Below are positions 47,660 through 58,400 of a stretch of DNA of 64,000 nucleotides, piece after piece (position 1 is the first letter of the stretch; each line of letters starts with the position of its first letter). Made by a program: the position numbers and the translations under genes. Under the pieces are notes generated by a model. The model worked only from the letters and a program-made list of their open reading frames with translations, was not told the DNA's origin and searched no databases. Location of the stretch: positions 6,435,001-6,499,000 of the forward strand of contig CATNEN010000038.1 in NCBI GenBank assembly GCA_950097015.1, in the 5' to 3' direction. The DNA comes from Macrostomum hystrix. Lineage: Eukaryota > Platyhelminthes > Macrostomidae.

Positions 47660-50600
47660 GCCTGGCTTTCAGAGGGCGGCAGCTGGAACTGGCAGTCACG
47701 GATCTGCTTGCAGGTTGTCAGCAGGCGGCCGATGTCCTCCAGCTGCAGGCAGCAGATGGCCCAGAAGCCGTTGAGGTCGCAGAACTGAGTGACGCCGTTG
47801 GCCAGGTTGTCCTCGCAGAGGCCGCGGAACTGGGCCAGCTTCTCAGTTAGCAGCAGGCGAGCTTTGCCAACCGACACGCGGAATATGCCAGACACTGGCC
47901 GGGAGGGAGGACGGGAGAACGCTTAGTCGGGTTCTACGTCGGCCAATGGACTCTATTTTTCTTAAATCCTTAGTCATTTAAGAAGGCTCTTGCAAATGAT
48001 TCGTCATAAAATCTCACCAGAGATCATCTAGTCTCCCCTTTGACCTTCACCAGCATTATCTAATTTCAACCTGCAGAATCTTATCAAACTCTCAGTTTTC
48101 TAGTCTCACCCTCAGTGATCTAGTCTCACCCTCAGTGATCTAGTCTCACCCTCAGTGATCTAGTCTCACCCTCAGTGATCTAGTCTCACCCTCAGTGATC
48201 TAGTCTCACCCTCAGTGATCTAGTCTCACCCTCACTAACCGGATCCACCCTCACCCTGACCTGATGCAGTGGACATCAGATTACTCAATAAATCCCCTAA
48301 CGCACCATCCTCGGACAAGCGCAGAGAGTCGTCGGCCAGGCAGGCTTCAATCCAGTCCATCTCGGCTCGGATCCGCTGCTCCTCGCGGTCGGCCAGCAGC
48401 TGGAAGTACCGACCGGCGCTGGAGGCGCTGTGCTCGCCGCCAACGGCCGAGGCTGAGGCGATGGCGGAATGGGACGAGGAGGACGGCTCCAGGCAGAGGG
48501 ATCGGGTCATGCCAGCAGCCAGCACCTGGGCGCTGCGCTGAGCTGCGCTGATCATGATCAAGGACGATCTCTCGCGCGGTCCCGGCTCTGTTGGCGAAGT
48601 GGCCGCGGCTGCCGCGGCTGATCTAGCTGCGATAGCGGACTTCAATGTGCGAACCGTCTCAGCACTGGCATCGGAGCGGCTTCTGGCCTGCAAAGGGGTA
48701 TTGGGCGGAGTATTTATTCACCGTCCGGTGAAAGTTAGACTTCCATTCTAGTCTTTTCATTCTAGTGGAAGTTATCGACAATCTTCCCATCACTGTGTAA
48801 GCTATGGGATGATCCTCCGAGTCAAGTGAAAGCTATGGGATGATCCTCCGAGTCAAGTGAAAATCAGGGATAATCTTCCCAGTCTAGTGAAAACCAGGGA
48901 TAATCTTCCTAGTCTAGTGAAAATCAGGGATAATCTTCCTATTCTAGTGAAAGTCAGGGATAATCTTCCCAGTCTAGTGAAAACCAGGGATAATCTTCCT
49001 AGTCTAGTGAAAATCAGGGATAATCTTCCTATTCTAGTGAAAGTCAGGGATAATCTTCCCAGTCAAGTGAAAATCAGGGATAATCTTCCTAGTCTAGTGA
49101 AAATCAGGGATAATCTTCCCAGTCAAGTGAAAACCAGGGATAATCTTTCCAGTCTAGTGAAAACCAGGGATAATCTTCCTAGTCTAGTGAAAATCAGGGA
49201 TAATCTTCCTAGTCTAGTGAAAATCAGGGATAATCTTTCCAGTCTAGTGAAAACCAGGGATAATCTTCCTAGTCTAGTGAAAATCAGGGATAATCTTTCC
49301 AGTCTAGTGAAAACCAGGGATAATCCTCCTATTCTAGTGAAAGTCAGGGATAATCTTTCCAGTCTAGTGAAAACCAGGGATAATCCTCCTATTCTAGTGA
49401 AAGTCAGGGATAATCTTTCCAGTCTAGTGAAAACCAGGGATAATCCTCCTATTCTAGTGAAAGTCAGGGATAATCTTTCCAGTCTAGTGAAAACCAGGGA
49501 TAATCCTCCTATTCTAGTGAAAGTCAGGGATAATCTTCCCAGTCTAGTGAAAACCAGGGATAATCTTCCCAGTCTAGTGAAAATCAGGGATAATCTTCCC
49601 AGTCAAGTGAAAATCAGGGATAATCTGCCCAGTCTCGTGAAAATCAGGGATAATCCTCCCAGTCAAGTGAAAGTGAGGGATAATCTTCTGACACGAATCA
49701 AATTTCGGGAATAAAATTCCCATCGCTGTGAAAATTTAGGGATAATTTTCCGACTCGAGTCAAATTTCGGGAATAAAATACCCATCGCTGTGAAAATTTA
49801 GGGATAATTTTCCCAGTCGAGTGACCGTCTATGGATATTTTCCCCGGCCATTTAGAAGTCGTGAATCAAACCTTTCTAGCAGCCAAAGATCGTCTCTGTC
49901 CGCTGAGTTTCCCGCCAGGTGCTCCCGCGCCGCCCCTCAGTGTCACAGAATGATCAGCGTCGTCAGGAGTCACCCCGGCCAACTGCTGACTATTTGGGGC
50001 AGCCGTGCCGAACTCCTTGCCGATAGGAGAGCTGGCCGCGACTGTTCAAACAAAAATAACAGCAAAAATTGGCCTCATTGTGGATAGACAGGTAGGTAAT
50101 ATTCCATTCAGGCGGTAGAAATCCAACCTGGTTTCAGCTCCTCAATAGATTGCGAATCGCCAGCAGCATCAGCAGAAGGCCTCAATGGCAAAGTGCTGAT
50201 TGTCTCCGGCGGATGTGAGGCAGGCTCTGCGCAGGCGGCTGCAACGGATCCGGAGGCTAGACGATTTGGAAGACTCTCAGCGAAGGTCACCGCGTAGGAG
50301 TGTGCCGGGGCGCGGACAAGGCGACAGGCGCCGCCGCCGAATTCTGGATTCTCCTGGGTTACCCCAGCCGCAGTTACTATAGCAACCAAGTCAAACAAAG
50401 AGGTAAATAGTTACGAGAACACTTAACAGTGAGGTAGATTGCGAGAGGTAGATTGTAAGGTAGACGGTGAGAGGTTGATTGTGAGAGCTAGGTTTTGAGA
50501 TGGTGGATCGATGCAGCACGAATGCAAACTGTGTTAAATATGAAAGGGCAGCTCACCTTGGCTTGAGCAGTCTTGAGTCTGCGGCGGCAGCTGCTGCATT

Positions 50601-52434
50601 ACTGGCGGGCCAATCTCTAATCTCTCAGCAGTCCCGGTCACTGCCCGCTGCTGACGCTTCGGTCGACGGGGCAGTCCGCGTAAGAATTTGCGCAATGCGG
50701 CCAGAGGAGCGGTACCAGCCGACGAAGAAGCTCCGGCAGCATCAGCAGCAGCAGCAGCAGCGTTGTCTTGGTTTGCTTCGATATTGTCTCGAATTTGCTG
50801 CTTGTTGCTGTTGCTAGCGCGAGTTTTCAATCGACTAAAAAGGAATCTGTGCTTTTTCTTGCCGGCTGTGCCAGGGTCTGGTGGCGCGGTTGACGCAGCT
50901 GGGTCAGCGGTGGTCGCCGCTACCGAAGCTGCAGCTGCTGGTGCTGCTGTCTGTGCGGCAGTAGATTTCACATCATTAAGATCTTGCAGCTTCACTTTGA
51001 AGGCCTTCGGTGTAGCCAGACTGTCGATGGTTCGCCTAACGGTGCCCGTGGATAATTCCGAATGCAGCGAGGTTGTCATCAAGGCCGAAGTTTCCATGGC
51101 AAAAGATGCGGGTGGCGAGAATAGAAATTCCATTGGCAGAGGCAGCGGCGACGGAGATGGCACCGCCTCGTTGGATACCTTGGCAGGCGGAACAAATAAA
51201 TGAAAACTTGCGTAGAATTTAATCTAACTGCTTTACTAACAAGTAGTCAGTTACGAAAGTATTTTTTAATTTAGAAGTAAAATGTCTGAAAGTGCACAAT
51301 CACGCAATTGAAAAAATGAAAAGAATGCTTAAAAAGTGGTTGCTGAAACACGAGATCCCGACCCCACTTTTAAGAACACTCTGATTTTGCGAAGAAAGAA
51401 ATAGGGAATAACAATGGTCATGATTGGAATAACGAAACGAAACTCTAAACCTTTTACTTGTTAGATGTTGCAAAAATCCGACCCTCAGGTTGACTTGTTT
51501 CTTACGCTGGTGAACCCCATGCCTGCGCGTGTGGGGTGGCTGACTTATTGATTTTTTTGCGCTGCATGCACCCCCTGCCCCCCAGTGTTATCTATCTCTC
51601 TCACTTCAACCCTCTATTGTTATCTGCGTTCAGTATATGTACATGTTCCCTCACCCTCTCAGTTTAATACTATATAAATATAAAGTCTGCGAACTGCAGC
51701 GTGATTCGACAGTTTTCAGTTAAGTAAACAGCTATTTTTACAACATTTGATTTTTCATCCAACTCTCCAGTTTTCATTCGGGCGGCAAAATGGCTTGGAA
51801 GTCCTACTGTTAATACCTGGCATTTGAGCAGGTAGGCGCGGTCCCTCTCGATCTCCTCCCGCCTGGCGGCCATGAGTTTTCGCAGTCGCGCATTCAAACT
51901 GTCAAATTGGGCCAGACGAGAGGCGGCCAAAGTGGCTGATTTAGTCGAAGTCAAGGCGGTTGCCAAGGCAGCAGAATCTGGTGGCAGTGATCGCGTCATT
52001 AAGGAATCGACAGATAATGGCGTACTGAATGCAAAGCGGGGATGCTGCTGCTGCTGCTGATACTGCTGATGCTGCTGCTGCTGCTGCTTGCGTCTCCTAA
52101 AGCTGCCGCGGCTATCGAGAACTGACACAGGTGCTTCAGTGGGGACATATCGACTGGCGTGCGGTTGAGCATACCGAGTGATGCGATCCAGGGATCGACT
52201 CTGCATCCTGGGTGGCGGTTGTAAAGGTTGCAGCTGCTGCGGCTGTTGCTGGCGGCGATGTTGAAAGTCTTCCAGACGAGAGGCTCGTCCGTTAGCCGCT
52301 GCGACTGGCGATCTCAGCAAAGTCCGGAGAGTCTCGGAGGGGACCGCTCCACTGCTGCTACTACCGATGCTGCTGCCAATGTAGCCACTGGCCTGAGCTG
52401 CTGAATGCTGCAGTGGAACAACATTGGGCAATAG
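47215..52434 (-). CDS. DLGAP: DLGAP/SAPAP (GKAP) family scaffold protein, 5' end not found
   Basis: Seven exons: 52434-51817, 51178-50557, 50376-50128, 50041-49872, 48687-48255, 47894-47584 and 47427-47215 (TAA); 871 codons plus stop. Phases match at all six joins. The C-terminal GKAP domain is recognisable: GRYFQLLADREEQRIRAEMD, KARLLLTEKLAQFRGLCEDN, LNGFWAICCLQLEDIGRLL, and a last exon with AKPVNKPIKSVKPFKAVRAA and SQRQLQRQRLVELKQR like the vertebrate family's basic C-terminus. DLGAPs bind the guanylate kinase domain of PSD-95/DLG proteins and Shank, linking receptors to the cytoskeleton at synapses and septate-type junctions. The N-terminal exons are Ser/Ala/Gln-rich and not alignable by eye. 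About 20 Gln precede the donor at 47584. The exact donor at 48255 has an in-phase alternative 9 bp upstream. The exon at 52434 opens without a Met, so one more 5' exon or a trans-splice site is expected. Confidence 0.82.
47597..47656 (-). repeat. CAG repeat encoding about 20 Gln, beside a splice donor
   Basis: Roughly 19 uninterrupted CTG triplets on the plus strand, CAG on the coding strand. It ends four codons before the donor GAG|GTTGGT of the penultimate DLGAP exon. Confidence 0.97.
48100..48238. repeat. 20-bp minisatellite (tctagtctcaccctcagtga)
   Basis: Seven nearly perfect copies in a DLGAP intron, ending next to the donor after 48255. Confidence 0.96.
48780..49690. repeat. 30-bp minisatellite in a DLGAP intron
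   Basis: About 29 copies of a unit beginning taatcttcctagtctagtga and ending aaaatcaggga. Variant pairs alternate regularly. Because the unit is 30 bp it gives a 285-codon plus-strand ORF, antisense to the gene and not considered real. Confidence 0.97.
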
Positions 52435-55400
52435 CTGAGGGCAGCTAGATATAGATTAGCAAAAAACAAATAGGAATGGTTTACTCAAATCCCAACGAAT
52501 CTCTACTTAGAAAACGAAATCGGAATTCCTTCGGTTTATGATCCCTGAAATTAGTCACGATCGCCATAGGAAAGACACAAAAGAGTGAAAAAGATTGTAT
52601 TTAATCACATTCCAAAACAAGCAGTCAAAAGTCACACCACTTGTTTTATATTTTTTGTCATTAAATGATCACATGCGAACTCAATAAAAAAATAATACAA
52701 AAAGTTGTCAAAATACATTTATATCTACTTCAGTTTGCGATCAAATAAATGGCAACAATTCCAAGTCGAGTCAAAAAGACAACAGTCAGAAACTTCTACA
52801 GAGCCCTGTGGATGGATGAATGAGACAAATTAATTAGTATACTAATGCGTGTCTCCACCCCATCAGCTTTGGTTAACAATCATTTACATGTTTATCTTCC
52901 ATTTAAATGATTGTAAGCTGAAGGTAGTGTGTATACAGATTGTGATCACACCCATTACTGTAACTGATTACTGTAAACCCCCCTTACCTTTGGTTCACTA
53001 TGATTTAAATGTATTTCTGCTATTAAAATTATTGCAAACCAAAGTGGATAGATAGGATCATTTTTGTAGAACAAGAAACAACAAAGTGAAATTATAGAGC
53101 ACAGCTTATCAAATTAAGTTTCCTTCTAGCAATCCATAATCACTGAAATAACAAAACACACTGGGATCTTGAAACAAAATGGAGGTGAAAATGGTCATAA
53201 ACCAAACGAATGCCATGAAATTAATAACACAGAACCTAATTAGCTTAAAATAATGTTTTATAATCCAAAATTGTACATCCAAAAAATTAAGTACCAAAAA
53301 ACACAAAGTAAACCTGAAGTATATAGCAACTACAAATTTAATTGTCCTGAATCATAACACTAGTTTTTATGCTCACCAAGAATTTTCATATTTGAATTAG
53401 GGTTTGATGAGTGATAAAATTATATCTAAAAGGAGTTATCATAAATTATACTTTTTTTGTACACTACTTGATCCTTCCCTATTAACCTGCTACAAATATA
53501 TACTCTATATAAGATAAAATAAATTAAACCGCATAGAGCCATATGTTGTCTAACCAGAATTTATAAAAGTTATTCTTGCGTTAAAAATGTCTAAAAAGTC
53601 CTAAGTTCTGTCGATTGTTTACTTTCTTTCTTGTAAAGTTAACATCATTTTAAAACGCCGCTGTTCTTGTTATTTACGTGCATTGGTATAATAAAAATTG
53701 CTTATTGTCATTAGAAAAACTTTCTCTTTTAGGGTACGCAAAAAATTAAAAATAAATACGTTTTTTAATATCATTTAATTGACATTTGCTATTGTCGAAA
53801 ATTTTCTGAAATTTTAATTAGACATTTTTATAGGAATACGACTTTTCACTTTCGAGTCGATAACAAGATCGAGGTTTGTCTAGAATATGTACCTATAACT
53901 ATTTTTCATTCCGAGTACTGTTTACCTACTGAAAAGCAGACTGTATCTAAAAGAAATATTCCTAAACACTGTTGTTTGTACTCAGTATAGTAAACGCTAC
54001 ATCAACAAAATAAAGCAATCTTTGTTAATTATATCATGTGGCTTCTTTAAATGAATTCTCAAGTTTATAAGAATCTATATCATTGTATCGTAGTAGGCTT
54101 ATCGTATACTTTCTTATAAACATATGTTGTTATATTAGCTTTTTCAAATCAAGTATCACGACTGATGGTGTGATTTTTTGTTGTTATGCCTGGCTGGGCC
54201 TATCTATAAAACATTCCTAGTTTACCTGCTAGGAACTGGGTTGTACCTGGCCATTCTATACCATATTTATGCTTCTTTACCATCTTTAATATGGATATTT
54301 GAATTAAAAACTGATGAGCACTATTACTTTAAAAAAGTTGACAATCTGCAAATGACACCCAGTGCACTTTTGAGGAGTTGGTAAAGAGCCATGCAGTGCA
54401 TACAAAATGTGTTGTGTGTGTTATACAAGACACACAGCAAACCAAGCATTGCTAAAAATGTTTAGTACTGTTTTCCTGTCTACTTCTATAGAAAACTAAA
54501 ATATTTCTAGCAAAATAGTAAAACAATAACAAGAAGCTTTTGGAATTAATAAAATGATTATATTGGGTGAATTGCTTCCAGTCAATTTTCAGCTCATTTG
54601 GTTGAGTAGTAGTACCCAAAATGAGGATCTTTTAAAATACATTGGGGAGATAGGCGAGCATCAGTTTTTTCATAATTGTGTTCTTAATCCCCAAAAGAAC
54701 TGTATTAAAAATTTCTGTGTTGCAGTTCTAATAAGTGAAAAGTTATTCATTGAGTTTGGAGTAGATTCGATGACGATAAAATGTTTTTTGTTAATCTTTG
54801 AATATCAATCTGAATATCACTTGGGAAATACCTACATGCACTCGATTCTAAAGTGTGTTTGTTGGTTTTAAAAAATATTCCAATAAGGACCACTATATAG
54901 ACAAGTCCTTAGGCTGCTAAGTGATAGCTATAGATTGTTTCATAATAAAATGGCTTATAGTTATCTCAATATAATAAGTATTGAATAGAATATTTTGTTA
55001 GATTTTTGCAAATTGATAGTATTATCTATATATATTACTAGAGATTATATTCTCTTCAATGACAAGCAAAACTTCATCAAAGAGACCCAGTCTTTTGTAG
55101 CAGTTGTTTTGTTAGAACTTGTAATGAATTCCAGAGATAAAATTAAGCAATTTTAGTACTTGATAACAAACTTTAGTTTGTAAGGAAATATGTATGAGGT
55201 GAAGTTGATTGTGGTGTGTGAGTTAATTGTTTTTTGTGTGATAAATCAATTTTTTTAGTTTTAATGTATTTTCTAAATTCATAAAGAGTGTTAGCCAAGT
55301 CCAAAGAGGGTTTAACCAATTTATCTTATCAAGTTTTATTGACTTTTTAGACAGAAAAGCATCTTACAATTAATTAATTGAATTATTTCTTATGTATTGT

Positions 55401-55495
55401 TACTAGCATTTTTGTAGCTCTTATATATATTTGAATATTTTTATGGGCTATTCGGATGAAACACTATCTTACAATAATTTCTTGTTTATTCACAG
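52435..55495. other. AT-rich region between divergent DLGAP and GDAP1-like genes
   Basis: Three kilobases with no recognised exon on either strand. The missing 5' exons and promoters of both flanking genes should lie here unless they start by trans-splicing. Confidence 0.45.
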
Positions 55496-58400
55496 CCAGT
55501 TAACAGAAATATTGTAACCAGCCCACCAGTGGCAGTGAAAGTACAGGCCACACACAGCACAATGTTTGGCGATGGCAACAACAACCAACAGAATGACAAT
55601 AGCAGTCTTCATCTGTATAGATACGAAGCTGAGGAACTGTCAGCTGAGGATCTGCTACGGGAACAGCTGGTGGAAGAAAACTTTGAAGTGACAATTTATT
55701 ATCACTCTAAGCAGAGTCTTTTTTACCAACGGATTTGCCTGGCCATTCGCCTCTCTGGCCTATCATCAGCCATGCCAGTGCGAGAGCACAAGCTGCCCAA
55801 TGCTTCTGCTCGGGAATGTTGCCTGCTGGCTGGCGGGATGGCCCACAGCGCCACCCAGTTCTACAGGCTGCTGGAAATGGCCATTGCCAGCTACCAACAG
55901 CTTTGCCGGGAGACCTACTCGAGCAACAGAAAATGTCGGAGCCTTCTGCCTTCGGATATTGCTGAAGAGGTTAGCAACTCCAGCATCTTTTATGTTTTTT
56001 TTGTTACTTTTCTACCATCTACAAGTTCCAGGCCTTAGCAGCTGGAAAGTGGCAGGGTAGCAGAGCGTCTGAAACTTGCAACGAGCGTCGCGATTTCGAG
56101 TCTGCGCCAAGGACAAGGCCTATAGAACTTCTTTAAGGCCTATAGTCTCCCTGCCTTGTCTTTCCTTTATCTCTTCTTCCCTGTCTCATCTCTCTCCTAT
56201 CTCATTCTCTCTTGTCTGTCTCATCTCTCATATCTCATTCTCTCTTGTCTGTCTCATCTCTCCGTGTCTCATCTCTCGCCTCTCTTATCTTCCCCTGTCT
56301 CATATCTGCTCTGTCTCATCCATTCCTACTCATCTCTCCCCTGCCTCATCTCTCCCCCTGTCTTATCTCTCCTTGTCTCATCTCTTCTCTGTCTCATGTC
56401 TCCACTGTTTTATTTCTCCCTCTCTTATCTCTCCCTGTCTCATCTCTCCCCTGTCTCATGTTACTTCTGAGTCAGATGACGGAGACGACCCAATTTAGTG
56501 GCTAGCCTCTAGCTTGGCCTTTTACGGTCTAATTCTAGTGCTCCTGTTGAGCAGCTCTTAAGCTACTAAAGCTAGTGTATTTTGGGCTTGATCCTATATA
56601 AGCAGCAGAGGTTGTGCACATAGACGATTCTCAATCTGCTTCATCGTCTCAAATAAAAGTGCACATTGCTGTAGTCCAACACCCCTCCCCAATAGTTTTT
56701 ACTGTCCCTGCATTTCAGTTCTGTTCACGTGCGGTCGGGCTTCCCTAGTGCAGAGTAGTGCAATCTGTCCGGCGCTTTACGCATTCGCTGGCAACGTCGA
56801 GTTCCATCGGGTTGGAGCTCGGGTAGGCTCGCTTCGCCCAGGTCGGGTTTGCCTGGGCGCTGTAAGTCACTTGCCGGTCCATCTGTAGTCACAGGTTCAA
56901 ATCTGGGCTTGGTCTGCTCCAAATGATATCGACCGACTTTCCCATTGTCCAACTGTACGCCAACGATAGCTTGTCCTTCTTTTGATACGACTTCACCTGC
57001 TCTCCACTTTTCTGTCTCGTTTTTATACGTCTTGACCCACACGGGTTCTCTCGCCAGGGACAAGGTTGCCGTCCTCAGGAGGTGTCCTCGCATCAACTCG
57101 GACGGTGCCTTTCCAGTCGTCGAATGGCGAGAATTCCGGTATTGTACTCGTAGTAGAAAGCGGTCTACACTGGTCTGCAGGTCTTCCTCGCTTCCAGATG
57201 CTCGAATGTGGTTTTTTAGGTCACGAACAAGTCTTTCCGCTAAACCGTTGGACCATGGGTGGTACGGAGGTGTCAGCACATGTCGGCAACCAATGCCTTT
57301 AAGCCACCCCTCCATCTCTGCGGATGTAAACTGTGGTCCGTTGTCGGTCACTAAAGTCACAGGAATGCCTTCCTGCGAAAATGTTCTGCGCATGCGTCGT
57401 ATGGTCTCTGACGAAGTTGTTGATAGAACAACGTGTACCTCCGCCCACTTGCTGAACGCATCGACAAGTACGAGTAGGTACTTGTCGCCTTTAAATGGTC
57501 CGGCGTAGTCCGCATGTACTCTGTGCCACTTTTCGCTCTCGTCCGGCCAAGCAGTCCATTGAATCGTCGACCCGTGGTCTTTGTTCACCTGGCAGGATGT
57601 GCAGCGCTTTGCATATAGTGTGACATCGGAATCTACTCCAGGCCACCAGACGCACTGTCTGGCTATCGATTTCATTTTTCTGAGCCGATATGGCCGTCGT
57701 GCAGCAACTGCAGGACTTTCTGGCGCTCTTCCTTAGGGGTTTGTTTCTGACGCAATGGAATTTCCATGAAGTAGTGCAAAAAATGACGCACTGTATTCCT
57801 ATGAGAACGAAACAAAATTAGAAATTACGCAAACCGTAACCCTAACCCTAACCACTTTTTCCTTTTTGTCTGTATGTCTTGCCATCAAAAACCTATATTA
57901 TAGCCTTGTAAATGGCTCTTATGGACTCAGGATACAGCAATAGCAATTTTATATTGAATTCTATATGTAAAAGCAATTAAATAGCAAGATTGAAAAGCAA
58001 AAGCAAAAATGTAAGAATCTTTTTTTAATACAAGCAGCATGAATGAATGTATTAAGCAATAGTAAATGCCTAAGTTAGTACTAATTAGCTAAAAGTGATG
58101 ACATTATGTGCTCGAATATATCAAGCAACTTCGTAGAGTACTACATGTTAGATGTATGTATATACAATCAGTGTCCTACACATGCCCACAGTTCATAAGA
58201 GAGCAGTCAGAATCTATCACAATAATATTATTGTCGAATTTTATGAAATTAAACATTTGATTTACTAATAAACATTCTGAATTATAACAAAGCATCATTC
58301 CAGTGCAGTTTTGTCAGAATGCTTATACAAAGTATTATTACTGACAGACGCATTCAATACTATTTGGACAACGAAATTAAAGCTGCGGACATGCATAGAG

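Noticed and set aside
48857-49714. Plus-strand ORF of 285 codons
   Set aside because: Pure 30-bp intronic minisatellite, antisense within the DLGAP gene.
50688-51203. Plus-strand ORF with Ala-rich and Cys/Leu-rich stretches
   Set aside because: Antisense shadow of a DLGAP exon rich in Ala, Gln and Ser codons.
54885-54930. Possible third copy of the inverted-repeat element (aaggaccact)
   Set aside because: Only ten matching bases, with no second end or target duplication.
56945-57508. Plus-strand ORF of 187 codons
   Set aside because: Antisense of the integrase core, which has the full DDE pattern on the minus strand.
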